Below, one piece after another: positions 45,701-54,335 of a stretch of 64,000 bases of DNA (positions within the stretch are counted from its first letter, which is position 1; the number at the start of each line of letters is the position of its first letter). Both the position numbers and the translations under genes were made by a program. The notes below the pieces were generated by a model. The model searched no databases. It was given only the letters and a program-made list of their open reading frames with translations, and was not told the origin of the DNA. The stretch is from Nitrospiraceae bacterium (lineage in GTDB: Bacteria; Nitrospirota_A; Leptospirillia; Leptospirillales; Leptospirillaceae). The stretch spans positions 1 to 64,000 of the forward strand of contig JAPTWQ010000046.1 of NCBI GenBank assembly GCA_028064945.1, in the 5' to 3' direction.

Positions 45701-46357
45701 CTAATCAACCGCGCTCCGCCCATACACAATCGAACTGTCTCCACCCGACAGGAAAGCCACCCTCCCCTGAAAAAAGGGGTCAGGAGGCACCTCTGTTCCG
45801 CCGGGAAAGGAAAGTCCCGGCCAGTTGCGGGAAGGGTCGGACGGCAGATAGATCACCCCGGGCCCGGCGACAGCTCCATCCTGAACACTGGAAAGGAGAG
45901 CCACCGCATTCCCGGGAGAATCCATGGGGGTCCAGAGAGGGTCAGAAACCCAGTCTCCCGTTTTCAGGTCTCGCACCCTGCGTTCTCCAAGAACCTCGGA
46001 CTGCCTTGCATCCACCAGGAAAAAAATGGCTTCGGCATCGAGGTGTCTCCACTGGAGAGCCAGTGTATCAAAGGGAGAAACGCTCACCAACGGAACAGAA
46101 AGGCCGATCGCAAGCCCACTTCCAAACGAGTGTGCCACCCGAAGCGAGCTATAGTTCCCAGGCCCTTTTGAAACAGAAACCATCCCGATATCCGCCGATT
46201 TTTTCTTTGCCGATTCCAGGAGAAGATCAACCGCCTGTGGCAGGATTTCGCTTGCCGCTCCTGTTGCGGACAGGGAGACCTTTCCCAGTCCGCGAAGATC
46301 CTCCAGAAGCGCCAGTCCCAGAACCCCCGTCGAACACTCGATAGCCAGATGAATCAT
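45701..46357 (-). CDS. tsaB: tRNA threonylcarbamoyladenosine protein TsaB
   Basis: 218 aa, ATG at 46357 overlapping radA. ASKHA-fold start HLAIECSTGVLGLALLED, then SVSKGPGNYSSLRVAHSFGSGLA in place of the usual GPGSFTGLR, and VDARQSEVLGERR. Scaffold partner of TsaD for t6A37 on tRNAs reading ANN codons. TsaD and TsaE are not in the window. Confidence 0.9.
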   Translation of the reverse strand: MIHLAIECSTGVLGLALLEDLRGLGKVSLSATGAASEILPQAVDLLLESAKKKSADIGMVSVSKGPGNYSSLRVAHSFGSGLAIGLSVPLVSVSPFDTLALQWRHLDAEAIFFLVDARQSEVLGERRVRDLKTGDWVSDPLWTPMDSPGNAVALLSSVQDGAVAGPGVIYLPSDPSRNWPGLSFPGGTEVPPDPFFQGRVAFLSGGDSSIVYGRSAVD

Positions 46358-47769
46358 CCTTTTCTCCCGAAGTCTTTCAACAGATCAATCGCCTCCCGAA
46401 GCTCCGTCACCGGATGGAACGTAAGCCCTCCCGCCTTTGCCGGCCGACGGGAATCCTTTCCGGATTTTGAAGGATCGGAGGTCCCCCCGGGCAGAATCGC
46501 ATGACGGAACCCGTGTCGCTCTGCCTCTTTCAGGCGTTCTGTCAGATGGGGAACCCGCCGCACTTCCCCTCCGAGGCCGACCTCTCCCATGACAACCCAG
46601 TCGGGAGGAAGGGCCAGATTGCGGAAGGAGCCCGCAAGGGAGAGCGCAACAGGAAGATCCACCGCGGGCTCGTCAACATCCACACCGCCGACAATGTTGA
46701 CAAAGAGGTCCATTCCGCCCAGCTCAAGACCGGTTCTTCTCGACAAGACCGCGGTCATCAGGGAAAGTCGCTGGAGGCTGACGCCCTGGGCAACACGTCG
46801 CGGGTTCGGAAAGACGGTCGGATTGACAAGCGTCTGCAGCTCGACAAGAATCGGCCTCGAACCTTCCATTCCCGGCACAATGATGGATCCGGACAGATTG
46901 GGGCGCCTGCCTTCCAGGAAAAAGGAAGAAGGGTTTTCCACCTCACGAAGCCCTTCGGGAACCATCTCGAAGATCCCCAGCTCCCCGGTCGGACCAAAGC
47001 GATTTTTGACCGACCGCAGCATCCGGAGTGGGTGATGTCTTTCTCCTTCGAGATACAGGACCGTATCGACAAGATGTTCAAGAACCCTTGGACCGGCAAT
47101 CTGTCCGTCCTTCGTCACATGGCCGATCACGAGAACCGTTACGCCGGATTTCTTGGCGACCTCGAGAAGAAGAGTCGCCGATTCCCTTAAAAGCGCCACC
47201 GATCCAGACACAAGCCCCATCTGGGGCATCGTGATCGTCTGGATAGAGTCCACAACCAGAATTTCAGGAGACAGTCGCACCACTTCCGCCAGGACGGCTT
47301 CGAGGTCGGTCTCCGCCATCAGGTGAAGGGCTCCCGATGGCTCGCCCAGACGGTCGTAACGCATCCGGATCTGCTCCGGAGATTCCTCCCCGGCAGCAAT
47401 CAAGACCTTCCTGGAACGCGCAATACGGGACAGTGCCTGAAGGACAAGCGTGGATTTTCCCACTCCGGGGTCTCCCCCAAGAAGGACAAAAGATCCTGGA
47501 ACAAGCCCTCCCCCCAAGACCCGATCCACCTCTGAAAATCCCGTGGGAATCCGTTCGATGGTCCGGCTTCCCACTTCAGCGATGGGAACGGACCTGAGCT
47601 CCTGGCCGGTTTTTTCATTCTGGACGATCGCCTCGAAACGGCTGGCCGGGGCAACCCATTCAACCAGACCATCCGGAGCCTCATGGCATCCAGGACAAAA
47701 CCCCATCCATCGCGGAGATCGATATCCGCATGCGGGACAGACAAAAGACACTTGATCTTTTCGGCTCAT
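46354..47769 (-). CDS. radA: DNA repair ATPase RadA
   Basis: 471 aa, ATG at 47769 behind GGAAAGGG. N-terminal zinc finger CPACGYRSPRWMGFCPGC; Walker A LLGGDPGVGKSTLVLQ (about 98-110); Walker B EILVVDSIQT; the RadA-specific KNRFGPTGELGIFEM; C-terminal Lon-like domain. Branch-migration helicase in recombination. First gene of radA-tsaB-rimI-tatB-tatC. Confidence 0.97.
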   Translation of the reverse strand: MSRKDQVSFVCPACGYRSPRWMGFCPGCHEAPDGLVEWVAPASRFEAIVQNEKTGQELRSVPIAEVGSRTIERIPTGFSEVDRVLGGGLVPGSFVLLGGDPGVGKSTLVLQALSRIARSRKVLIAAGEESPEQIRMRYDRLGEPSGALHLMAETDLEAVLAEVVRLSPEILVVDSIQTITMPQMGLVSGSVALLRESATLLLEVAKKSGVTVLVIGHVTKDGQIAGPRVLEHLVDTVLYLEGERHHPLRMLRSVKNRFGPTGELGIFEMVPEGLREVENPSSFFLEGRRPNLSGSIIVPGMEGSRPILVELQTLVNPTVFPNPRRVAQGVSLQRLSLMTAVLSRRTGLELGGMDLFVNIVGGVDVDEPAVDLPVALSLAGSFRNLALPPDWVVMGEVGLGGEVRRVPHLTERLKEAERHGFRHAILPGGTSDPSKSGKDSRRPAKAGGLTFHPVTELREAIDLLKDFGRKG

Positions 47770-47820
47770 TTTCCCTTTCCGTCGTTTGCCCGGCAGAACA
47801 GGCCCCTATGAAGGGATTCA

Positions 47821-47850
47821 TTGTTGTGTTATGTTTTTCAGAAATATAAC
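47821..47850 (+). promoter_or_regulatory. Weak sigma70-like promoter candidate of the outer-membrane protein gene
   Basis: TTGTTG (47821-47826) and TATAAC (47845-47850), 18 bases apart, in the 116-base divergent space between radA and the outer-membrane protein gene. The -10 is good, the -35 matches only three of six. Confidence 0.3.
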
Positions 47851-47885
47851 CCAAGCGGGGACCAGCCATCACTGCGATCCACCTT

Positions 47886-48707
47886 ATGGAGAATCTCTTG
47901 ACCGGGAAAAAAAACAGAGACCAGGCAAATGAGACCACTTCGGCCCATACCCGGGAAAGTTCCGGAAAGGCTCCATTGATCAGCCGAATCCTGATCCCGG
48001 GGATTCTTCTTGCTCTTGCCATCCTGACCATCGGGATCAAACCGGACGTTCTTCTTGCCGCGGACGGAGAGGATACCCCCAACTTTTCAGACCCCGGTTC
48101 GGGCGGCCCGGACAACTCTCCCGAGTTTACCAACACCCCCGATATCGGTGTCGGAACCTCCGTCAATCCTCTTGCGCAACCCAACCAGATCCTTTTCGAC
48201 GCCGCCATCGGATTTGTGCCAAGTATCGGACCATCGGTCTCAGGCGCAACAGGAAATGCCCAAACCGGAGTCGGATTTCTGGTCGACCTGCAGGCGGGCT
48301 ATACAGTCCTGCCGAACCTTGTCGCCACGCTGGGGGTCTCCATCCACGCATTTTCAAATGATACCAATATCCCGATCCTCCTTGGCATCCAGTATTACTT
48401 TGATAATGGCGGAGGCTTTCCCATGATCATGGGAAACCAGAAGCTGACACTTGTTCCCTATATCGAAGCGGCGATGGGACCGGTCTTCAATGTTTCAACC
48501 GACTCTGCCGGAACCGGAGTCGGCGCCATGGCCTTCGGCTTCCGGGTGGGCCCTGGCGTCCTGATTCCATTCGGTGTCAACCGACATCAGGGTATCTATT
48601 TCGAAATCGACTATGAAACCCAGGGCGGACCCTTCTCGGGTGGCGGACTTTCAAGCTCGGCGTTCACCCTGATTCCGGTGAAGGTGGGATACACGACCAT
48701 CTTTTAG
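47886..48707 (+). CDS. Outer-membrane beta-barrel protein, unknown function
   Basis: 273 aa, ATG at 47886 without a clear ribosome site. A long cytoplasmic leader (about 30 residues) precedes a hydrophobic segment (ILIPGILLALAILTIG) and a cleavage area near LLAADGEDTP. The mature part shows a Pro/Gly/Asn-rich linker, then alternating strands (ILFDAAIGFVPSIGP, GVGFLVDLQAGYTVLPNLVA, YIEAAMGPVFN, GFRVGPGVLIPFGV) and a C-terminal phenylalanine, typical of OmpA/OmpW-like small barrels. Its 3' end overlaps the convergent LOG gene by 57 bases. Confidence 0.72.
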   Translation: MENLLTGKKNRDQANETTSAHTRESSGKAPLISRILIPGILLALAILTIGIKPDVLLAADGEDTPNFSDPGSGGPDNSPEFTNTPDIGVGTSVNPLAQPNQILFDAAIGFVPSIGPSVSGATGNAQTGVGFLVDLQAGYTVLPNLVATLGVSIHAFSNDTNIPILLGIQYYFDNGGGFPMIMGNQKLTLVPYIEAAMGPVFNVSTDSAGTGVGAMAFGFRVGPGVLIPFGVNRHQGIYFEIDYETQGGPFSGGGLSSSAFTLIPVKVGYTTIF

Positions 48708-49316
48708 CCAATGCTCCCGAAGGGACAAAAGCGCCTCCCTTGCGGAAAAAGAAACAGCCGGAACGAATGGCGGATCGGGGACGACCCTCCTTTCGGACAG
48801 CTTTTCCAGAAGCGGCCTCCACAAAATCGGCCAGAACGGATTCTCCGGGTCGTCAAGAAAGACCGCCGGAACCTGATAGCTCCCGTCAAGTCTTGATGTT
48901 GCCAGCCAGAAAAAAAGCTCATCCAATGTTCCATATCCTCCTGGCAACACGACAATCCCCTCGGACTCTGTCAGAAAAAACTGCTTCCTGAGAAAAAATT
49001 GTCCGAAAAGGAAGTCCCCTTGCGGAGTCTTTCCGGGAGAGCATCCGGGACGGCACAAAAGAGCCACACCGCTTCCCGGATTGACCGCATTTGCTCCCTC
49101 GAGAACCGCCCCCATCAGACCGTCCCGTCCCCCGGCCAATGCGAGAAAGCCTTCAGCCGCAATCTCCCCTCCGAGCTCCTTTGCAAGAGACCAGGCAGAA
49201 TCAGTGGCATCAAGAGAAGAAGAGGCAAAAACCGAAATTTTGGGAACCGCTTGAAGTCCGCGAAAAAATGCGCAGGCCAAAGCGATTTCGGAGCAAGACT
49301 CAGATTCCGGAAACAC
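48651..49316 (-). CDS. LOG-family protein (lysine-decarboxylase-like phosphoribohydrolase)
   Basis: 221 aa from a GTG at 49316 behind GGAAGG; this overlaps pmbA by 17 bases. An open frame extends further up to 49514 but inside pmbA. The LOG Rossmann fold is visible: ISVFASSSLD, LALAGGRDGLMGAVLEGA and the diagnostic PGGYGTLDELFFWLA. Family members release the free base of cytokinin-type nucleotides or cleave other nucleoside monophosphates. The usual SGGG loop reads LAGGRDG here, a conservative change. Coupled to tldD-pmbA. Confidence 0.85.
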   Translation of the reverse strand: MFPESESCSEIALACAFFRGLQAVPKISVFASSSLDATDSAWSLAKELGGEIAAEGFLALAGGRDGLMGAVLEGANAVNPGSGVALLCRPGCSPGKTPQGDFLFGQFFLRKQFFLTESEGIVVLPGGYGTLDELFFWLATSRLDGSYQVPAVFLDDPENPFWPILWRPLLEKLSERRVVPDPPFVPAVSFSAREALLSLREHWLKDGRVSHLHRNQGERRA

Positions 49317-50673
49317 GAAGGCCTTCCACCAGAATAGACGGGCAGATAATCGAGCTTCGCCTCGAAAGATCCGACCCGACGCCAATGATCCCCAAAAACA
49401 ATGAATCGAGCGTTCCGGCAATCGTAAACTCCGAAAGAGGCCCCATGATCTCACCTCCACGGACCTCGTATCCGAATGCCCCCCTCGAGTAATCTCCCGT
49501 GACCGTGTTGACACCGAATCCGATCAGTTCTGTCACCAGTATCCCGTCGCCCATTTGTTTTAAAAGCGCGGCACGGTCGGAGGACCCCGGGGTCACAAGA
49601 ATATTGGACGTTCCCACGGAAGGAGAATCGCCAAGGGAACGGACGGCATTCCCGGTTGTTTTATGGCCTGTTTTCCTGGCGGAATAGGTGTCGAACAAAA
49701 AGCCGTTCAAAACGCCCCCGGAGAGAATCTCCTTCCGGGTGACACGGACACCCTCTCCATCAAACGGACGGCTCCCGAACCCTCCCGGAAGGAAAGGATC
49801 CTCTGTAATGGTCAGGATCCCGGAGGCAACAGACGTTCCCTCGCGACCTTTCAGATAAGTGGCATCCCTGTAGAGGGAATGGCCGGAAATCGCCGACAGG
49901 AAATGGCCAATCAGTGACCGGGCATTTTCCGGATCGAACAGGATCCGGGCATTTCCCGTTGGCGGCCTTTTGGGATGAAGCCTCCTGATGGCCCTGCGTG
50001 AAGACTCTGTGCCGATCGCCTCGGGAGAATCGAGATCCCTGAAAAATGGACGCTGGTCATACCAGTAGTCTCTTTCCATCGAATCGCCTTCTTTGGCGAT
50101 GGATGTGACCGAGAGCGCATAGTTCGTTCGTCTCGTCCCGCCGAGGAAGCCGCGCGTGTTTCCCATCTGGCGGGTTACCCGGCTCGACTGGAATTCGGCT
50201 CCTTCTGAAGACGCAATCCGACTGTCATAGGAAAGGGCCGCCTTCTCGCAGGAAAGAGCGATCTCCAGACGAAGCCTTGAAGAAGGCTCGGGGCTGTCAT
50301 CTTCAAGAAGAAGGTCCGGAAGTGGCCGATGAAGTTCAAGGTCGGCTGGGTCCGGAAGGCCCGCATAAGGATCGGGAGCGGTCTCGCCGGCAAGTCTGAC
50401 CGCTTCCCTGACCAATTCCGAGAGAGCGTTCCGGTTCAGGTCCGAAGTCGAGACGATCGCCTGGGATTCCCCCCTGAATACACGGATCCCCATCCCCCTG
50501 CTCAGGCTCCTGTTGACCTTCTCCACATCACCTTTCCGGACCGAGATGGAGTAGTCGTCGCTTGTCACATAAATGGCATCGGCGTCGGTCGCTCCGAGCC
50601 TTTTGGACTCCGACAATACAAACGAAAGGAGATCTTCTCCCTGTGCGATCTTCTCAACGGCATCGTCGCTCAT
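49300..50673 (-). CDS. pmbA: TldD/PmbA-family protein, PmbA (TldE) type
   Basis: 457 aa from the ATG at 50673, overlapping the tldD stop (ATGA). It lacks the HExxxH site of TldD, as expected for the non-catalytic partner. Family blocks: YSISVRKGDVEKVNRSLSRG, RVFRGESQAIVSTSD, LFDPENARSLIGHFLSAISG and SGGVLNGFLFDTYSARKTGH. TldD and PmbA form a heterodimeric metalloprotease acting on unfolded peptides, microcin B17 and CcdA in E. coli. Confidence 0.93.
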   Translation of the reverse strand: MSDDAVEKIAQGEDLLSFVLSESKRLGATDADAIYVTSDDYSISVRKGDVEKVNRSLSRGMGIRVFRGESQAIVSTSDLNRNALSELVREAVRLAGETAPDPYAGLPDPADLELHRPLPDLLLEDDSPEPSSRLRLEIALSCEKAALSYDSRIASSEGAEFQSSRVTRQMGNTRGFLGGTRRTNYALSVTSIAKEGDSMERDYWYDQRPFFRDLDSPEAIGTESSRRAIRRLHPKRPPTGNARILFDPENARSLIGHFLSAISGHSLYRDATYLKGREGTSVASGILTITEDPFLPGGFGSRPFDGEGVRVTRKEILSGGVLNGFLFDTYSARKTGHKTTGNAVRSLGDSPSVGTSNILVTPGSSDRAALLKQMGDGILVTELIGFGVNTVTGDYSRGAFGYEVRGGEIMGPLSEFTIAGTLDSLFLGIIGVGSDLSRRSSIICPSILVEGLRVSGI

Positions 50674-52145
50674 GCTGTGCCCCCTACGGTCAACTCTTCC
50701 ACCATGATTGTCGGCAAACCTACGCCGACCGGGACGGACTGTCCATCTTTTCCGCACGTTCCCACTCCGGAGTCAAGCGCCATGTCCGACCCCACCATCG
50801 ACACCTTCGTCAGCACTTCCGGTCCACTGCCGATAAGCGTCGCGCCACGGACAGGGTAGAGGATCCGGCCTTTCTCGACGTAATAAGCCTCCGATGTGGA
50901 GAAAACAAACTTTCCGGAGGTGATGTCCACCTGGCCACCGCCGAAATTGACGGCATAGATCCCCCGGTCGAGGCTTTCAAGTATTTCTTTCGGATCGGAA
51001 TCTCCCCCCAGCATGCTGGTATTGGTCATTCTGGGCATCGGGGCATGGGCATAGGATTCTCTCCGGCCATTGCCCGTGACCTTCATTCCCATCAGGTGCG
51101 CATTATGGCGGTCCTGAAGATACCCGCGAAGGATCCCCTTCTCGATCAGGACTGTTCTCGACGTCGGGGTTCCTTCGTCATCGACGTTCAGGGAGCCCCT
51201 TCTTCCCGGGATCGTCCCGTCGTCGATGACCGTACAGAGGGACGATGCGACCTTTTCCCCGATCCTTCCGGAAAAAGCCGATGTCCCCTTCCGGTTGAAA
51301 TCCCCTTCCAGTCCGTGGCCGACCGCCTCATGGAGAAGGATACCCGGCCATCCCGGGCCCAGGACGACAGCCATGGTCCCTGATGGACAGTCACGCGCAT
51401 CAAGATTCACGACCGCCTGCCGGGCGGCCTCCCGGGCCCCCGAGCGTATCCGTTCAATATCCGGGATCGACGAGAAGGGAACCCGGCCACCAAAACCATA
51501 GGAGCCGGTCTGGCGATTAGTGCCATTTTGTGCAATCACCGTTATGTTGAAGCGGTAAAGGGGCCTCAGGTCGGTTGAAAGCTGGCCATCTTCCCGAACC
51601 GTCAGGACGGTCTTCACCTCCGTCGCCAAGGAGACCATGACCTGTTTCACGCGATGGTCATAAGCCCTTGCCGCACGGTCGGCCTCCGACAAAAGCTCCC
51701 GCCTGACATCCGTTGCCAGGACAAGCCCCTCTTCCGTGACCGGGTAGAGCGAATGGGAATGCGCCATTTTGCCGACCTGGGTCCGTGCCGGGGAATCGCC
51801 CCCATGAAGGGCAATTTCCCGGGCCGTCGCCATGGTGAGGCGAAGCATTTTGGGATCAATCTCCTCGGTCAGGGCAAATCCGGTTTTCTCCCCCGAGATG
51901 ATCCTCGCTCCCGCTCCCTGGGAAACATGGCTTCCCGCCTTTTTGACAATCCCTTCCTCAAGGCTCATCGTTTCCGAAACAGTGTGCTCGAAGTAGAGAT
52001 CCGCAAAATCGACATGGCTTCCCGACGCCAGATTCATCACCGACTCAAGAACTTCCGGTGTCGCGCCGAAGCGGTGTTCAAAAAAACCTGCCAGATCCCG
52101 GCCTGTTTCCTGACTCTCCCTGGTTGAACCTTCAGATATGGACAT
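50670..52145 (-). CDS. tldD: TldD-type zinc metalloprotease subunit
   Basis: 491 aa from the ATG at 52145 (GGGGGG upstream); codons before it are leader. The catalytic zinc site is ILLHEAVGHGLEGD (HExxxH). Other marks: VSETMSLEEGIVKKAGSH, GAGARIISGEKTGFALTEE, MPRMTNTSMLGGDSDPKEI and VSMVGSDMALDSGVGTCGKDGQ. Catalytic partner of PmbA encoded next. First gene of tldD-pmbA-LOG. Confidence 0.95.
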   Translation of the reverse strand: MSISEGSTRESQETGRDLAGFFEHRFGATPEVLESVMNLASGSHVDFADLYFEHTVSETMSLEEGIVKKAGSHVSQGAGARIISGEKTGFALTEEIDPKMLRLTMATAREIALHGGDSPARTQVGKMAHSHSLYPVTEEGLVLATDVRRELLSEADRAARAYDHRVKQVMVSLATEVKTVLTVREDGQLSTDLRPLYRFNITVIAQNGTNRQTGSYGFGGRVPFSSIPDIERIRSGAREAARQAVVNLDARDCPSGTMAVVLGPGWPGILLHEAVGHGLEGDFNRKGTSAFSGRIGEKVASSLCTVIDDGTIPGRRGSLNVDDEGTPTSRTVLIEKGILRGYLQDRHNAHLMGMKVTGNGRRESYAHAPMPRMTNTSMLGGDSDPKEILESLDRGIYAVNFGGGQVDITSGKFVFSTSEAYYVEKGRILYPVRGATLIGSGPEVLTKVSMVGSDMALDSGVGTCGKDGQSVPVGVGLPTIMVEELTVGGTA

Positions 52146-52305
52146 CTTTGACCCCCCAAATGCACAATAGGTGCGACTTTTCTGACGAAATTTCAAAACA
52201 GCCCGGACAAAGCCCGGGACCATCCGGCGCACAGGAAACTTTTCCGGCGAAACAAGTACCTCCACTATAAAGGGACCCCGTTCTCTGGATCAAGGATTCT
52301 CTCCG

Positions 52306-53400
52306 ATGACAGATGCTTCTGATTTCCATGAACACTCTTTGGACCGCATAAGAAAGATCCTTGAAAGGGCCCGGGAGGAAGGGGCCTTTCCCGGAGCGGT
52401 CCTCCTCTGGGGCGTGGCTTCCGGGAAACCGGCATGGCTCTGTTCGGGCTTTCTCAGGACAGACATCCCTGGGGAGCGCGTTACCGAAAATACCCTCTTT
52501 GACTTGGCATCACTGACCAAACCATTGGTCACCGCCAGTCTGGCCCTTCTGGCCGCCGGCGAGGGGGCGCTGTCCCTTTCCCGTCCGATTGAAGAGCTGA
52601 CCCCCCTTCCGCCCGGCCATTATCTGCGGAAACAGCCGCTATCCCGACTGCTCTCCCATACGTCGGGCCTTCTCCCCTGGGCACCCCTCTACCGGGAGAT
52701 CCCTCCGAACAACCCCCGCCTGTTCAGGAAAATGCTGGAAGAGAGGATCCTCGACCTCCCCCCCGACTATCTTCCAGGCACACAGGCCCGGTACTCCGAC
52801 TTTGGATATATTCTGGCCGGATGGATCATTGAAAGGATTTACGGCAATAGAAGTCTCGACCGGCTTTTCAGGGAAAAGGTCGCAGATCCCCTTGCAGTGC
52901 GTGACACAGGTTTTATCGAGATCGAAAAAAGCAGTCCTCTCAGAATGCATCCGATCGCATCCACAGAGATGATCGAAGATCTGGGGGTTCCATTGACCGG
53001 ACTTGTCCATGACGAACACGCCCGGTACCTCGGGGGCGTTTCCGGTCACGCGGGACTTTTTGCCAGCGCTTTGTCCGTATGGAGGCTTGTATTGCCATGG
53101 ATGGGACAGGGAAACATCTTCCATCCGACGGTTCTTTCGGATTTCCTCAAAAAGCAGGCCGGTGTTTCCTGGACCTGCGGCTGGGACACTCCCACGGAAA
53201 ACTCCCAGTCGGGACATCGGTTCTCCAAAAACGCCATTGGCCATCTCGGCTATACAGGAACATCGATATGGATGGAACCCGGAAATGGGCGCATCATCAT
53301 CCTCCTGACCAACCGCGTCCACCCGTCCCGAACACAAAACCTTTTAAAGCTCTGGAGGCCCAGAATCTACGACAGCGTCATGGAGAACGGGTTCACCTAA
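52306..53400 (+). CDS. Class C beta-lactamase-like serine hydrolase
   Basis: 364 aa, ATG at 52306. The SxxK motif is in FDLASLTKPLVTASLALL (about 68-71); YSDFGYILAGW matches the YxN region; HLGYTGTS is in the place of the KTG/HTG motif. So it belongs to the serine beta-lactamase/EstB/DD-peptidase group. No signal peptide is seen, so it may be cytoplasmic or an esterase. The stop codon overlaps that of convergent hpnC (CTAA). Confidence 0.85.
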   Translation: MTDASDFHEHSLDRIRKILERAREEGAFPGAVLLWGVASGKPAWLCSGFLRTDIPGERVTENTLFDLASLTKPLVTASLALLAAGEGALSLSRPIEELTPLPPGHYLRKQPLSRLLSHTSGLLPWAPLYREIPPNNPRLFRKMLEERILDLPPDYLPGTQARYSDFGYILAGWIIERIYGNRSLDRLFREKVADPLAVRDTGFIEIEKSSPLRMHPIASTEMIEDLGVPLTGLVHDEHARYLGGVSGHAGLFASALSVWRLVLPWMGQGNIFHPTVLSDFLKKQAGVSWTCGWDTPTENSQSGHRFSKNAIGHLGYTGTSIWMEPGNGRIIILLTNRVHPSRTQNLLKLWRPRIYDSVMENGFT

Positions 53401-54335
53401 GGACTGCGAACAGGATCCAGGAGGGGGATGACATCGGGATCATAAGCCGCCCCCTCCTGAAAAAGTGGATGGGAATGATCAAACCTTCCGAACGGATCTG
53501 ACCCAAGAAGACTTCCCCCAAAGATCCGGAGCCAGTCCGCCTTCCGAAGAACGGGCCGTTCGCTGATCCTGCGCGCCGGGTCGCACCCCATCTTCAAAAT
53601 GCCAAGCCCTCCCAGAAGAACCAGGCGAAGCTCGATGGAAAGTCGAAACCCGACCTTCGGGGGCAAATCCCTTCCCCTGTAGAAGAGCCCTCCTGTAAAA
53701 GACTCAAGTCTTTTCAAAAGCTTGAGATGGCGATCATCCGAAGCAGCAAACAGCTCATCTTCCGACAGATGGCAGGCGGACAGCTCGTCTGTCGGAACAT
53801 AGATACGGTCTTTTTTCCGGTCGACATCGATGTCCTGCCAGAAGTTGGCGAGCTGAAGGGCGGTACAGATCGCATCGGAAGATTTGAAAAGGGCTTCGTC
53901 CCGATAACCGTGGACCCACAAAAGAAGTCGTCCGACCGGATTGGCCGACAATTTTGAATATCCCAAAAGATCCACAAATGATTGATGCCTCGTCACCACC
54001 CGGTCCCGCTCGAAAGCCCTGATCAGGTGATCGAGCCATTCGACCGGAAGAGAAAATGAGCTGATCACCTCTGAAAGGGCTCGAAAGACGGGATGGTCCA
54101 CCGGTCCGGAAGCCGCCCGAAACAAAAGCTCCCGCCACATCGAAAGCTTCTCGAACGCCTCTCGCGTATCGGGAATCTCGTCGGCAAAATCATCCGCGGT
54201 CCGTGCAAAGGCATAGATGACAGCGATTGGAAGCCGCGTGGACTTTGGCAGCAGGCCGGATGCCACCGGAAAGTTTTCATAGTGGCTCTCGGCCATCTGT
54301 TTGCAATAAGAAAAAGAATCCTCCAGGGAAATCAT
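53397..54335 (-). CDS. hpnC: Squalene synthase HpnC
   Basis: 312 aa from the ATG at 54335 overlapping the hpnE stop; an ATG at 54347 adds four residues. Prenyl-transferase fold with aspartate motifs FARTADDFADE and LQLANFWQDIDVDRKKDRIYVP. In the hopanoid pathway HpnC converts presqualene diphosphate to hydroxysqualene. Third gene of hpnD-hpnE-hpnC. Confidence 0.92.
   Translation of the reverse strand: MISLEDSFSYCKQMAESHYENFPVASGLLPKSTRLPIAVIYAFARTADDFADEIPDTREAFEKLSMWRELLFRAASGPVDHPVFRALSEVISSFSLPVEWLDHLIRAFERDRVVTRHQSFVDLLGYSKLSANPVGRLLLWVHGYRDEALFKSSDAICTALQLANFWQDIDVDRKKDRIYVPTDELSACHLSEDELFAASDDRHLKLLKRLESFTGGLFYRGRDLPPKVGFRLSIELRLVLLGGLGILKMGCDPARRISERPVLRKADWLRIFGGSLLGSDPFGRFDHSHPLFQEGAAYDPDVIPLLDPVRSP

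Noticed and set aside
49317..49514. N-terminal extension of the LOG protein
   Set aside because: Overlaps the conserved C-terminus of pmbA in another frame and lacks similarity to LOG proteins.
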